This document shows positions 41,680 through 50,850 of a DNA stretch of 64,000 bases, piece by piece. The position numbers and the translations under genes are program-made. Position 1 is the stretch's first letter, and each line of letters starts with the position of its first letter. The notes under the pieces were generated by a model. That model saw only the letters and a list, made by a program, of their open reading frames with translations. It had not been told where the DNA came from and did not search any database. This DNA is from Planococcus sp. ISL-109 (GTDB lineage Bacteria > Bacillota > Bacilli > Bacillales_A > Planococcaceae): contig NZ_JAGGPW010000015.1 in assembly GCF_018613655.1 (NCBI RefSeq), positions 42,489 through 106,488 on the forward strand, written 5' to 3'.

Positions 41680-41988
41680 CCCTTTCACCCTCTCGAATTT
41701 GATTATTGCACTACTTTAACACATTGAAACGCTTTGTTGTGTAAAAATTTAGACAATTCAATGCCCTTTTCACAAGATTTTTCGGTTTTTCATAATGTAT
41801 GCGGTTTCATTCTTTAAATGGGGTAGACTGAAGATTAAGAGAAACTTCAATCAGCGGAATTTTCTTCATCTCCACTGATCGTTAGTTGATCCAATCGGAC
41901 TTTAACGGTCCGTAAGACTCCCACTTCTGCAAGTCGGAGTCTTACGGACCGTTAAAGCGGAACAAATGCTATCAGGGGAGATGATTTT
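41680..41988. other. Intergenic region
   Basis: 309 nt between ilvA and the SDR gene, dominated by a perfect hairpin at 41900-41957 (separate entry). GGGGAG near 41975 is the SDR ribosome binding site. Nothing else is visible. Confidence 0.4.
41900..41957. repeat. Long perfect hairpin, mobile-element-like
   Basis: 22-bp perfect arms at 41900-41921 and 41936-41957 (CTTTAACGGTCCGTAAGACT.. / ..AGTCTTACGGACCGTTAAAG), with an inner ACTT/AAGT stem. The left arm and the next CCACTTCT resemble 30402-30430. It reads like a subterminal hairpin of an IS200/IS605-type element, but no transposase gene is nearby. Confidence 0.55.
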
Positions 41989-42912
41989 TTGCAGCACATC
42001 CACCACAGAATGGCCATCATCACAGGAGGCAATAGCGGCATCGGCTGGGAAGCGGCCAATATGCTCGCCGGCCGGGGATTCTCGATCCTTCTCGCAGTCC
42101 GTGATTTGGTCAAAGGCGAAACCGCCAAACGGGAAATCCTCGACTTCCATCCGGAGGCGACGGTTGCTGTATTGAAGCTCGATCTGGCCGATCTCGGGAG
42201 CGTCCGCCATTTCGCCGACAATTACAAAAAGCATTTCCATTCACTCGATCTCCTAATCAACAACGCCGGCATCATGATGCCGCCTTATGGCAAAACGAAA
42301 GACGGCTTTGAGCTGCAGTTCGGCAGCAACTACCTCGGCCATTTTGCACTGACCGCCCACCTGTTGCCGCTGCTCGCGAAGACGCCGCATTCGCGCATCA
42401 TCACACTCGGCAGCCTGGCTCATAACCGCGGGGCAATCGACTTTGATAATCTGGACGGCTCGAAAGGCTACCGTGCGAAGAAATTCTACAACCAAAGCAA
42501 GCTCGCCAATATGCTGTTTGCGATAGAACTCGACCGGCGACTGAAACAGGGCGGCATCCAAACGATCAGCGTCGCTTGCCATCCGGGCGTATCGGCGACC
42601 AATATTTTTAAGATCGGCAAGTACGACGCGCCGCTCGTCATGCGCGATTTCGCGAACCGCTTTCTTCAGCCGCCGGACATGGGTGCACTCGCAACTGTCC
42701 ACGCAGCAACTGAACCCGGTCTCACAGGCGGCGAGTATATCGGCCCTGCCGGCAAAGGCCGTCGCAAAGGCTACCCGGCACTCGACACTCCTCACCCTTC
42801 TGCAGTAGATGAGGCGATTGCGAAGAAATTATGGAGCGTGTCCGAACAATTGACAGGCGTCAGCTTCGACTTTGAAGCAGCAAAAACCGCCAGCCGCCCT
42901 GCTGATAAGTAA
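41989..42912 (+). CDS. Short-chain dehydrogenase (retinol-dehydrogenase-like)
   Basis: A 307-residue SDR. TTG at 41989 is chosen: GGGGAG lies 9 nt before and MQHIHHRMAIITGG is a sensible lead. Motifs: TGGNSGIG (12-19), NNAG near 86-89, catalytic Tyr and Lys in YNQSK near 168-172. The extended C-terminus (about 215-307) and GLTGGEYIGPAGKGRRKGYP suit WW-oxidoreductase or retinol-dehydrogenase-like SDRs. Substrate unknown. A long hairpin lies just upstream. Confidence 0.82.
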   Translation: MQHIHHRMAIITGGNSGIGWEAANMLAGRGFSILLAVRDLVKGETAKREILDFHPEATVAVLKLDLADLGSVRHFADNYKKHFHSLDLLINNAGIMMPPYGKTKDGFELQFGSNYLGHFALTAHLLPLLAKTPHSRIITLGSLAHNRGAIDFDNLDGSKGYRAKKFYNQSKLANMLFAIELDRRLKQGGIQTISVACHPGVSATNIFKIGKYDAPLVMRDFANRFLQPPDMGALATVHAATEPGLTGGEYIGPAGKGRRKGYPALDTPHPSAVDEAIAKKLWSVSEQLTGVSFDFEAAKTASRPADK

Positions 42913-43020
42913 GCTGCGCAATTATTCTGTAATCCTTTTTGATGAAAAATCCGATTATTGGTACACTTAGCAATGAAAGGCCAAAAGAGTCAAAATTTCT
43001 TATTCTAAGGAGCTGAGACA

Positions 43021-43908
43021 ATGAATACCAAACAGTTTGAGGTAATCAAAAACGGCAAAGGCTTTATCGCTGCGCTAGACCAAAGCGGCGGCAGTACTCC
43101 GAAAACATTGAAGCTTTACGGCGTTAACGAAGATGCTTATTCAAATGAAGACGAAATGTACGACCTGATCCACGAAATGAGAACGCGCGTCATGACCGCT
43201 CCTTCTTTCACGTCGGATCATGTCATTGGTGCCATCCTTTTTGAACAGACGATGGACCGCCAAGTTGAAGGCAAATATACGAGTGATTATCTATGGGATG
43301 AAAAAGGCGTTGTGCCTTTCCTGAAAATCGACAAAGGCTTAGCCGATGAACAGAACGGCGTTCAATTGATGAAGCCGAATGCGAATTTGGGCGAATTGTT
43401 GAAGCGCGCGGTCGAACGCAATGTGTTCGGCACGAAGATGCGTTCACTCATCAAAGAAGCGAACCCGGAAGGCATCAAGCAAGTGGCCGATCAGCAGTTT
43501 GAAGTGGCGAAAGAAATTATTGCAGCCGGCCTTGTGCCGATCATCGAGCCGGAAGTGGATATCCATAGCGCGGACAAAGAGCGCATCGAGAGCTTGCTGA
43601 ACGATGAAATCCTCAGCCACCTTGATAAGCTTGACGAAAATGAACACGTCATGCTGAAGCTGACGATTCCGACGCTGACGAATTTCTATAAAGAACTGAT
43701 TGACCATCCGAAAGTTGTGCGTGTAGTGGCGTTGTCCGGCGGGTATTCGCGCGAAGAAGCGAACCAGAAACTCGCGGAGAACACAGGCCTAGTTGCCAGT
43801 TTCTCACGTGCACTATCTGAAGGCTTAAATGCAGATCAGTCGGAAGAACAGTTCAATACATCGCTCGAGAAAGCGATCAAAGAAATCTACGAAGCGTCCA
43901 TTACATGA
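43021..43908 (+). CDS. fda: Fructose-bisphosphate aldolase, class I
   Basis: A 295-residue class I aldolase of the bacterial Fda type, cleaving fructose 1,6-bisphosphate into dihydroxyacetone phosphate and glyceraldehyde 3-phosphate. Hallmarks: [20 protein letters not shown] near 14-33, FLKIDKGL near 100-107, [14 protein letters not shown] near 174-187, and Lys213 in MLKLTIPT, the likely Schiff-base lysine. AAGGAGC precedes the ATG. Metal-independent aldolases are common in marine and cold-adapted relatives. Monocistronic. Confidence 0.93.
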   Translation: MNTKQFEVIKNGKGFIAALDQSGGSTPKTLKLYGVNEDAYSNEDEMYDLIHEMRTRVMTAPSFTSDHVIGAILFEQTMDRQVEGKYTSDYLWDEKGVVPFLKIDKGLADEQNGVQLMKPNANLGELLKRAVERNVFGTKMRSLIKEANPEGIKQVADQQFEVAKEIIAAGLVPIIEPEVDIHSADKERIESLLNDEILSHLDKLDENEHVMLKLTIPTLTNFYKELIDHPKVVRVVALSGGYSREEANQKLAENTGLVASFSRALSEGLNADQSEEQFNTSLEKAIKEIYEASIT

Positions 43909-43915
43909 TAGATAG

Positions 43916-43947
43916 AAAAGCGTTCCCTTTGTGGGGCGCTTTTTTTC
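43916..43947 (+). terminator. Terminator after fda
   Basis: AAAGCG ttccC ... Ggggc GCTTT followed by TTTTTTT; imperfect stem and a strong T tract. Confidence 0.8.
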
Positions 43948-44619
43948 TAATTAATCGGATTTATGATGTGGGTGGAGGCGAATAAAAAGTAGTTCAGGGT
44001 TTTATGAAGTGGTTGTGGTTGAGATTGCGCTGCAAGGGGCACGCTTGCCGAGGGGCGGGCGTTGAGCCAATGTACCGCAAAGGGCGCGCCACATTTGTCT
44101 CGCCTGTCCCGCGCAGTCCCTCCGGCGTCGGCCCCTTTCCGCTTCATCTCCAGTTTTAGAAGGGAAGTATATTTCATCATGCACTGAAACCGGCATGAGC
44201 AACTTTGTTCAGCTACTTAAAATGAAATGGAACAGCTTATGAAGCGTCGCCACCACTATCATGTACCACTAAGATTCAACACCCAGCCGACGAAATGGTT
44301 CGACAGAGATGCTGCATCATGCAAAAGTTCCAATGGAATCTAATCTAAAAGCCGCACCGCGCACACGAGCTAGCCGAAGCCATGAGACAAGCGTCCTTCT
44401 TGGCTCATGGCAAGAGGCATGCCCTAAGCGGAAGACGGCTGTTTGACGAAGAATCATTTAATGAACACCTCATCTCACTAACTTGTCCAACCATCCCTCG
44501 CCAAGCGGTGCTGCGGATTTTGGGCTGATATTAACTCCCAGTCGATTCATTTTTAATACTAAACTTAAATCTAGCTAAACACTTCCCTTAAACATCAAAC
44601 TAACAAAAGGAGTGATTGC
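43948..44619. other. Gene-free region with repeat
   Basis: About 670 nt. The section 44015-44155 is a GC-rich repeat (separate entry). The rest has short open frames without ribosome binding sites or protein-like composition; I find no supported gene. Confidence 0.5.
44015..44155. repeat. Bacillaceae-type intergenic repeat
   Basis: GCGCTGCAAGGGGCACGCTT, then GGGGCGGGCGTTGAGCC, TCTCGCCTGTCCCGCGC, and CCTCCGGCGTCGGCCCCTTT then CCGCTTCATC. The GGGGCACG ... GCCCCTTTCCGC pair and central GTCCCGC/GCGGGC text match a family of structured intergenic repeats I recall from Bacillaceae chromosomes. Function unknown. Confidence 0.6.
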
Positions 44620-44790
44620 ATGTGGTATTTCCTGGTTCCGATCGGTTTCGTGGTGGGGCTTGGGTTTGCGATTGACCGGAAACGCCGGGCTTCTATGTAT
44701 CATAACAAGCCGATGCATCCGGATACGAAGCCCGGGGACAGTTCGAATTATTTGATGGGCGATAACCGCTACACGAGTGGCGGCGAATAA
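44620..44790 (+). CDS. Small membrane protein, 56 residues
   Basis: ATG at 44620 follows AAAGGAGTG. MWYFLVPIGFVVGLGFAIDR gives one N-terminal helix; then a hydrophilic tail (KRRASMYHNKPMHPDTKPG). Followed by a strong terminator, supporting a real transcript. No family recognised. Confidence 0.65.
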   Translation: MWYFLVPIGFVVGLGFAIDRKRRASMYHNKPMHPDTKPGDSSNYLMGDNRYTSGGE

Positions 44791-44796
44791 TAAATC

Positions 44797-44836
44797 AAAA
44801 GCCGCGGCACCCCTTAATGGGATGCCGCGGCTTTTC
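44797..44836. terminator. Bidirectional terminator
   Basis: AAAAGCCGCGGCA, CCCCTTAATGGGA, TGCCGCGGCTTTT: strong stem between convergent genes. Confidence 0.95.
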
Positions 44837-44837
44837 A

Positions 44838-45323
44838 TTATGGCCGGTAATTGAGTGTGATGCCTTTTAAGAGGTTGCGCATGAGCTGATCGCCGAGCTC
44901 TTTGTAGTTTTTGTGGCCTTCTTTTCGCAGGAATGCGCCGAGTTCACCTTTAGAGACGTTGATGCCCGCCTTTTTCCATAGGTCGAGCACGTCTTCGCTC
45001 GTCAGTTCGAGAGCGATGCGCAATTTTTTCAGCACCAAGTTGTTGATGTGCTCCCCTGATACTTCCGGCGGTCCGGAGACACCCGGTTTCGGGCCACGGT
45101 TAAAGGTAATCAGGCCATTCAAAAAGCGTTCCAATTGGTCGTTCGTGAGCGGCATGTTTTCTTCGTGCGTTTCTTCGGCGTCGGCGTCTGGGGTTTTCGT
45201 CAAGATCAGTGGCACTTCGACCGCTTTCACCTGTTCTCCGCCGAGTGCGAAGATTTCTTTTACGTCGCTATTTTTCAAGTCCAGTGCGTAGCGCAGCCGG
45301 ATCAAAATGTCGTTATTGTCCAT
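44838..45323 (-). CDS. DUF1456 (YehS-type) protein
   Basis: A 161-residue soluble protein with two DUF1456 repeats: ILIRLRYALDLKNSDVKEIF (about 6-25) and LVLKKLRIALELTSEDVLDL (about 96-115), separated by an acidic linker, and a closing LGAFLRKEGHKNYKELGDQL. Family function is unknown. ATG at 45323 is preceded by GGAGGATATTAAC. Confidence 0.85.
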   Translation of the reverse strand: MDNNDILIRLRYALDLKNSDVKEIFALGGEQVKAVEVPLILTKTPDADAEETHEENMPLTNDQLERFLNGLITFNRGPKPGVSGPPEVSGEHINNLVLKKLRIALELTSEDVLDLWKKAGINVSKGELGAFLRKEGHKNYKELGDQLMRNLLKGITLNYRP

Positions 45324-45378
45324 GTTAATATCCTCCTGGCATGTTCAATTCGGGTTCTGTTCCATCATAACACAGGAA

Positions 45379-45412
45379 AATGGCGCCCCGCAGATAGGGG
45401 CGCCATTTTTCA
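45379..45412. terminator. Terminator hairpin
   Basis: AAAATGGCGCCCC, GCAGATA, GGGGCGCCATTTTT: 13-bp stem after the acyl-CoA synthetase gene. Confidence 0.93.
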
Positions 45413-46963
45413 GCGTTCGACGAACGTATAACGGAACCATGTATATTCGCTGATATGCAGTTCCCGCAGTTGGTATTTCAAGATCTTTCCGGAGGCATTG
45501 CGTGGCAGTTCCTCCGCGAACCTGAATTTCTTCGGTGCTTTATGCTTCGGCAAATGCTCGAGCAGGTATTCAGAAAGTGAGGCTTCATCAATTGGCGCTT
45601 CGCCTTTTGGCACAATGACGACTCCGACGATTTCACCCCACTCTTCTTCCGGTATGCCGACCGTCGCCACTTCTTGGACTTGTGGATGGCGTTTCAGCAC
45701 TTGCTCGATTTCAATCGAATAAATATTATTGCCCGCCGAAATGATACGGTCGGATTTCCGGTCGACGAGCGTAATATAGCCGTCTTCATCGATCGTCGCC
45801 AAGTCGCCGGTCAACAACCAGCCGTCGCGGAACGCTTCTGCGGTTTCCTCCGGCATATTGTAATACGATTTCATGATCGTCTCACCGCGCATGATAAATT
45901 CGCCGACTTGTCCCATTGCGACGTCGTTCATTTCTTCATCGACGACGCGGACATGGGTCATGTACATCGACTTTCCGCCGGCTCCTTCTTTATGGGCGTG
46001 CTCACTCGGAAGCAGATAAACCCCGCCCGGACCGCCTTCAGTCAAAAAGCATAGATTGTAAAACTGCTGATGGCCGAAAAATTCCATGGCACGTGCCACG
46101 AGCCCAGGCGGCATCGGTTCTGCTCCATACATGCATTTCCGGATGGAGCTAAGATTATAGGTTCCGCTTTCAGGTTTTTCGAGAAGCGCGTGGTACATAT
46201 CCGGCATACCGAAAAACACAGTGCAGCCGTCTCGCTCGATTGCCTCCAGCACCCCTTTCTCACTGAAATCACGCACAATCGTTTGCGGCACGCCGAGCAT
46301 GACGCCTGTTACGAGAAATAGATTAAGCTGAGATGGGTGGAAAAACGGCGCAGCATGAAGCAAACGGTCATCATGGTTGACACCGGTTCCGAGAATAAAA
46401 GACGTACTGACATTGACGATGCGCTGATGGTCAAAAAGCGCTCCTTTTGGCGGTCCGGTCGTCCCGGATGTATAGAGAATTTCCGCGTCGTCCTCTGGTG
46501 AGATTTCAACTTCCGGTTCTGAATCGGTATCTTCGAGCATTTCATTCCAGCCCAGATGAGCTTCTTCTGCCGCTTCTGGATAGACGATCACTTGGTGCAA
46601 TAAATCATCCAATTCTTTCGCTTCTGACACGAGTGTTTCGAATTCGCTGTCGCAAAACACATAAACTGCATCCGATTGGCCGAACAGATAACCCGCTTCT
46701 TCGGCGTTCAGCCGATAATTGACCGGCACGACGACACCACCTGCTTTTAATACCGCAAAAAAAGCGATGGCGTAAGCGTCCGAGTTCTTCATGAATAAGG
46801 CAACTTTCTCTCCCTTAGCAAGCCCTTCCCTTACCAAACCATTCGCTAAACGGTTCACTTCTGCATTCAATTCCCGGTACGTGTAGGATCGTCCTTCAAA
46901 CTCTAGTGCTGGCAGATTCGGCTGCCGTGTTGCGTTCATCGTCAAAGACGTCGTAATATTCAT
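45410..46963 (-). CDS. Acyl-CoA synthetase (long-chain fatty acid-CoA ligase type)
   Basis: A 517-residue class I adenylate-forming enzyme that activates a carboxylic acid with ATP and CoA. ATP/AMP signature ILYTSGTTGPPKGA near 164-177, YNMPEETAEAFRDGWLLTGD near 376-395, and catalytic lysine region PRNASGKILKYQLRE near the C-terminus. AGGAGGG precedes the ATG. Acid chain length is not predictable; long- or medium-chain fatty acids are likely. Different in sequence from the synthetase at 50851-52413. Confidence 0.88.
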   Translation of the reverse strand: MNITTSLTMNATRQPNLPALEFEGRSYTYRELNAEVNRLANGLVREGLAKGEKVALFMKNSDAYAIAFFAVLKAGGVVVPVNYRLNAEEAGYLFGQSDAVYVFCDSEFETLVSEAKELDDLLHQVIVYPEAAEEAHLGWNEMLEDTDSEPEVEISPEDDAEILYTSGTTGPPKGALFDHQRIVNVSTSFILGTGVNHDDRLLHAAPFFHPSQLNLFLVTGVMLGVPQTIVRDFSEKGVLEAIERDGCTVFFGMPDMYHALLEKPESGTYNLSSIRKCMYGAEPMPPGLVARAMEFFGHQQFYNLCFLTEGGPGGVYLLPSEHAHKEGAGGKSMYMTHVRVVDEEMNDVAMGQVGEFIMRGETIMKSYYNMPEETAEAFRDGWLLTGDLATIDEDGYITLVDRKSDRIISAGNNIYSIEIEQVLKRHPQVQEVATVGIPEEEWGEIVGVVIVPKGEAPIDEASLSEYLLEHLPKHKAPKKFRFAEELPRNASGKILKYQLRELHISEYTWFRYTFVER

Positions 46964-47105
46964 CTGTAACCCTCCTTAGTTTGCTCATGAATCTCTCCTT
47001 CTAACTGTCGGTAGTCATTTGATTTTATAATATTCTGAAAAAATAGTCAATGTACCAGTAAATGGAAAAGGAAAAAGGCCCTTTCCAGAGCCTCAACAGT
47101 TTCCC

Positions 47106-47243
47106 TTAAGTTATGATTAAATAGATGATGTATAGCGGGATGAGCACGATCGCCATATATTTGGCCAGAACAAGGGAACTGGTCCCGAGGCATCTCATTT
47201 TCGACGTCAGCGCTTCGCGGAAATCACCTGAAAATCCTTGCAT
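47106..47243 (-). CDS. Small membrane protein, 45 residues
   Basis: ATG at 47243 follows GAAGGAGGGCG. MQGFSGDFREALTSKMRCLG then a hydrophobic C-terminus (YMAIVLIPLYIIYLIIT). One helix near the end. No family recognised; the ribosome binding site supports it. Confidence 0.6.
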   Translation of the reverse strand: MQGFSGDFREALTSKMRCLGTSSLVLAKYMAIVLIPLYIIYLIIT

Positions 47244-47379
47244 TACAACGCCCTCCTTCAGGGTATAGTGCTAGTATAGTGTACCAAGCGGACCAGAGAA
47301 CAGCAGAACGCATTCAGTTCTGTAACTTTTTTCCGCCTCTTGCGGTCTACTGTTTAGAAGAGCAAAGGGGGAGATTCTG

Positions 47380-47847
47380 ATGATGAAAAAGACTGCACTC
47401 GGCTGGCTTCTTTTGTTACTGGCTGCACTGGTGCTCGCCGGATGTGGCACAAGCAGCGATGACTTGCCGGAAGATCCCGATACCGATTCAGGGGGTGAGC
47501 AAATCGAAGGTGAAATCACATCTATAGTAGAAGATATCGGCGACGGCACGTACCGTTATGTCGTGAAAAACGATACCGATGAAGCCGTCACATTCAACTT
47601 CACGAGTGGACAGCGCTATGATTTTACGCTGACTGACGAACAAGGAAACGAAGCATTCCGCATGTCTTCCATCAGTATGTACACTCAGGCGCTAGGTGAA
47701 GAAATCGTCCGCCAAGGCGAGGAGCTTCAATACGATTTCCAGATTCCTGAAGCGAATCTCAGCGATGGCACCTATACACTGGAAGTTTGGCTGACGCCGA
47801 CAGAAGGCACGAACTATCCGGCACAGACCGAACATACGATCGAATAG
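47380..47847 (+). CDS. BsuPI-like (intracellular proteinase inhibitor domain) lipoprotein
   Basis: A 155-residue lipoprotein (LAGC, Cys22). The mature domain (about 58-155) reads YRYVVKNDTDEAVTFNFTSG then QRYDFTLTDEQG and YTLEVWLTPTEG, typical of the BsuPI-related beta-sandwich domain. Relatives inhibit or protect against subtilisin-type proteinases in B. subtilis; here it is surface-attached. GGGGGAG precedes the ATG pair. Monocistronic. Confidence 0.82.
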   Translation: MMKKTALGWLLLLLAALVLAGCGTSSDDLPEDPDTDSGGEQIEGEITSIVEDIGDGTYRYVVKNDTDEAVTFNFTSGQRYDFTLTDEQGNEAFRMSSISMYTQALGEEIVRQGEELQYDFQIPEANLSDGTYTLEVWLTPTEGTNYPAQTEHTIE

Positions 47848-47848
47848 A

Positions 47849-47885
47849 AAACACCCGAACCGTACTCGCCGGTTCGGGTGTTTTC
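47849..47885. terminator. Bidirectional terminator
   Basis: AAAACACCCGAACCG ... CGGTTCGGGTGTTTT: 15-bp stem between convergent genes. Confidence 0.95.
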
Positions 47886-47891
47886 GGCTAT

Positions 47892-48419
47892 TTAACTCCC
47901 GGCGTTTGCCGGCACTTTTTCCGCCAGCAACCTGAGCAATGAATCCAGCTCCGGCACCGCATGTTTCGGCACGATAAGCGCTGACATCGCGCCATTGTAT
48001 AGATACACATTGCTCTCGTCCTGACCGTATTTTTCGATGCCCGACCAGCGCACGTGTGTCTCCCCGTTTTTCGTCACTTCCCGCACACCCTCCGCATCGA
48101 TGAACAGTTCATGGTACCCGAGCAGTCCTTCATTCTTGCCTGCATTGACCATTTTGCTGCTCGTCCGCTTAATGATTCTATAGAAATAAGCCGGGAAAAA
48201 CACAATCCACAAGGCCGCAAATATCACAAACGGAATCATCAGCCCCCACACAGACCAATCAAAAATCGGCGCCATTATAAATGGCATCGCCAGATAAATA
48301 GCCGGTATGAGAAAGCGCTGAACCGTGAGCGAGCGCTTCACCGCCTTTGAATGCTTGGCGTGGTAGAGATTAAAATCAACAAACTGTTGCTCAGTCAACT
48401 CATAAGAAAACTCTTGCAT
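47892..48419 (-). CDS. YcxB-like membrane protein
   Basis: A 175-residue protein: N-terminal cytoplasmic part with QQFVDFNLYHAKHSKAVKRS, two transmembrane helices (about 36-56 and 60-82), then a C-terminal YcxB-like domain (about 100-165; LFIDAEGVREVTKNGETHVR, WSGIEKYG). Function unknown. GGAGCTGCGCG upstream is a modest site. Confidence 0.8.
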   Translation of the reverse strand: MQEFSYELTEQQFVDFNLYHAKHSKAVKRSLTVQRFLIPAIYLAMPFIMAPIFDWSVWGLMIPFVIFAALWIVFFPAYFYRIIKRTSSKMVNAGKNEGLLGYHELFIDAEGVREVTKNGETHVRWSGIEKYGQDESNVYLYNGAMSALIVPKHAVPELDSLLRLLAEKVPANAGS

Positions 48420-48555
48420 CGCGCAGCTCCTTTTGGCATGAGGATTCTACTATTGCCATTTTCTTCTATTATAACGATAGTGTGGTGCGGAATATATTAT
48501 ATTTTTTTGATACGATAGCAATTCATACATGAAGTTAATTGAAAGGAGCGTTCTC

Positions 48556-49068
48556 TTGGAACTGACACCGATTCCCGATCACTTGAAACCCAATCTCGAC
48601 ATCCTATTCGTCGGCTTCAACCCGAGCATCCGCTCGAGCGAAACCGGCTATCATTACGCCAACCCGAACAACCGCTTCTGGAAAATCCTCTTTGAAGCGG
48701 GATTGACGCCGAGAAAATACGCGCCTGAGGAAAATCACGACCTTCTTGAACTCGGCTACGGCTTGACGAACATCGTCGCCCGCCCGACAAAAGCTGCGGC
48801 TGACATCACAAAAGACGAATACAAAGAAGGCGCTGCGCAGTTAAAGCAAAAAATCGAGCACTATCAGCCGAAAGCGGTATGCTTTGTCGGCAAAGGCGTC
48901 TACCTGCAGTTCAGCAGCAAAAAATCCGCCGACTGGGGCAAACAGCCAGATGCGGTCATCCCCGGCGTCATCGAATACGTCGCCCCTTCCTCCAGTGGCC
49001 TCGTGCGCATGAAGCAGCCGGAAATCGTGGAAATTTACGAAGGACTCAATCACTTGATTCAGAATTAA
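48556..49068 (+). CDS. Mismatch-specific DNA glycosylase (Mug/TDG family)
   Basis: A 170-residue uracil-DNA glycosylase superfamily member, removing U or T from G mismatches. TTG at 48556 follows AAGGAGCG by 7 nt; the ATG at 48529 lacks a site. First motif GFNPSIRSSETGYHYANPNN (about 20-39) corresponds to the GINPG loop of E. coli Mug, with Asn22 present. The second loop VAPSSSGLVRM (about 148-158) corresponds to the NPSGLSR intercalation loop. Monocistronic. Confidence 0.87.
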   Translation: MELTPIPDHLKPNLDILFVGFNPSIRSSETGYHYANPNNRFWKILFEAGLTPRKYAPEENHDLLELGYGLTNIVARPTKAAADITKDEYKEGAAQLKQKIEHYQPKAVCFVGKGVYLQFSSKKSADWGKQPDAVIPGVIEYVAPSSSGLVRMKQPEIVEIYEGLNHLIQN

Positions 49069-49353
49069 CCATTGCCCAAAGAGCATCTACTGCAGGTGAA
49101 TGAACGGATGCTGGAAATGCAAAAGAAGAAATGAAAGTTAGTCCCATCATGCGCATCTCGCTGCACCACAAGTCCAAATCATGAGGAAAACCCGTCAAGT
49201 TGCGGACAACTCTCCCAACATATTTCGTCACGAAATGGACACTTACGAATCGCTCTCTTCTATTGCTATAGTGTTGGAATGGCTGCCGAATCTACGGCAT
49301 TCATCCAGTCTCTGCTCCGCGGAACAATACATTAGAAACGAAGAAAACCATCC

Positions 49354-49844
49354 ATGCACTTAGACAAACGACTGCCGCATAACAGCAAAGAAGGCCTGCT
49401 CTACGGCTCCCTTATATTAACAATGACCGTGCTGCTGATGACCAGCTACAGTGTCCTGCTTTATACGGACCACTTTACGACGGAAACGATGTGGATTCAT
49501 TCCGATCATGTGTATCATCGCCATGGTCCTAGAAGGGGCTGTCTTCGGGAGAATCGCCGAAGCTTTGACCGGCAAACTGACGACGCATTCCACATCTTTT
49601 CATAAGAAAATCCTTTTGCGCATCATTTTCACGGTCATCGGCATGTCGGTTGCGATGACTTTTATCGGCGATGTGGTCGTCAACGTTTTTTCATGGGGCA
49701 GTTTTCAGCAACTGGCTCACCAACTGGCCGCGCAACTTCATCATCGTGCTGCTCGCTGAAAGCTTGCTCATCCAACCGCGCACGCGCCTCGCGATGGTCA
49801 AGCTGCACGAGTCAAAAGACTGGAAAGCAGCAATCACGCAATAA
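49354..49844 (+). pseudogene. DUF2798 membrane protein gene with two frameshifts
   Basis: Three consecutive reading frames are needed: MHLDKRLPHNSKEGLLYGSL from 49354, then IMCIIAMVLEGAVFGRIAEA after a shift near 49495, then NWPRNFIIVLLAESLLIQPR after a shift near 49705, with stop at 49842. Together they give a plausible DUF2798-type protein with four hydrophobic segments. Each part has protein-like composition, so this is a decayed gene or one with sequencing errors. Function unknown. Confidence 0.6.
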
Positions 49845-50005
49845 GCTTCCGCAGCCTTCTTCCGTCCGATTTCCCTCTCCGCAATGCGTGAAGTGGCAAA
49901 TACTTGCTGGAAATGAAGAAAAGCGTAGAAGCGGGTATCCCGTAATAGTACAGTATTTTAACGTTGACTTCATCCGCATCGGCGACGGCTGCACAAGAAC
50001 GAAAG

Positions 50006-50041
50006 AAAAAGGGTTTCGGGAAAATTCCCGAAACCCTTTTT
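50006..50041. terminator. Bidirectional terminator
   Basis: AAAAAGGGTTTCGGGAA-AATT-CCCGAAACCCTTTTT: 15-bp or longer stem at the end of the SDR gene. Confidence 0.95.
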
Positions 50042-50045
50042 CGTT

Positions 50046-50819
50046 TCATCCGATGCCTGCGCCGCCGCATACTTTCAATACTTCTCCTGTAACGTATCCC
50101 GCCGCAGGTGATGCCAAGTAGGCGACCGCTTCGCCGATGTCTTCTGGCTGTCCCGGGCGTTTGATCGACTGAAGCTCCAGCGGGTATTTGACGCCTTTCG
50201 TGATTGCTGTCTCCACTGGACCGGGAGCGACGCTATTGACTGTGATGCCGAACCCCCCGACTTCTTTTGCGACCCATTTTGTGAAGGCAATGATGCCGCC
50301 TTTGGACGCTGCATAGGCAGGGCCCGAGCGTCCTTGGCGTTCGCCGTCTTCCCCGTAAGAAATGGCGCCGCCCATCATGCCGGAAATCGAACTGATGTTG
50401 ATGATGCGCCCGCTTTGTTGGTTGATCATATGGGGATAGATGGCCACTTGCGTGAACAGGAACGTGCCGCGCAAGTTCGTATCGAGGTCACGACTCCAAT
50501 CATCATCGGTCATATCTTTCAAGCTGAGGCGTGACACGGTGCCTGCGTTATTGACGATGATGTCGATCCGGCCAAACTGTTCAACAGTTTTCCCGATCGC
50601 TTCTTCGACTTGTGATCTGTCGCGCACATCGACTTGCTGAGCCAAGACATGGATGCCTGGAAATTCTGTTTCGAGCTGCTGTTTCGCCTCGCTGCAGTCC
50701 AAGATGTCGATCAAGACGATTGAAGCGCCCCGTTTCGCGAGTGATCTCGCACAGGCAAAGCCGATACCCCGCGCACTTCCTGTAATTAGTGCTACATGAT
50801 TATTTAGTACGTTCTCCAT
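50046..50819 (-). CDS. SDR-family oxidoreductase (FabG-like)
   Basis: A 257-residue short-chain dehydrogenase. TGSARGIG (14-21), NNAG near 92-95, catalytic YAASK near 166-170, and a TGEVLKVCGGAGIG C-terminus. AAAGGGAG precedes the start. It lies 31 nt after the acyl-CoA synthetase gene, so the two form an operon, perhaps for a fatty-acid-like or terpene acid pathway. Substrate not predictable. Divergent TetR regulator controls the unit, by inference. Confidence 0.85.
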   Translation of the reverse strand: MENVLNNHVALITGSARGIGFACARSLAKRGASIVLIDILDCSEAKQQLETEFPGIHVLAQQVDVRDRSQVEEAIGKTVEQFGRIDIIVNNAGTVSRLSLKDMTDDDWSRDLDTNLRGTFLFTQVAIYPHMINQQSGRIINISSISGMMGGAISYGEDGERQGRSGPAYAASKGGIIAFTKWVAKEVGGFGITVNSVAPGPVETAITKGVKYPLELQSIKRPGQPEDIGEAVAYLASPAAGYVTGEVLKVCGGAGIG

Positions 50820-50850
50820 TTAACGTCTCCCTTTCCATCTGCACATTCGA

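Noticed and set aside
43947..44202. Minus-strand open frames downstream of fda
   Set aside because: They fall inside the GC-rich repeat, lack ribosome binding sites and have no protein-like pattern.
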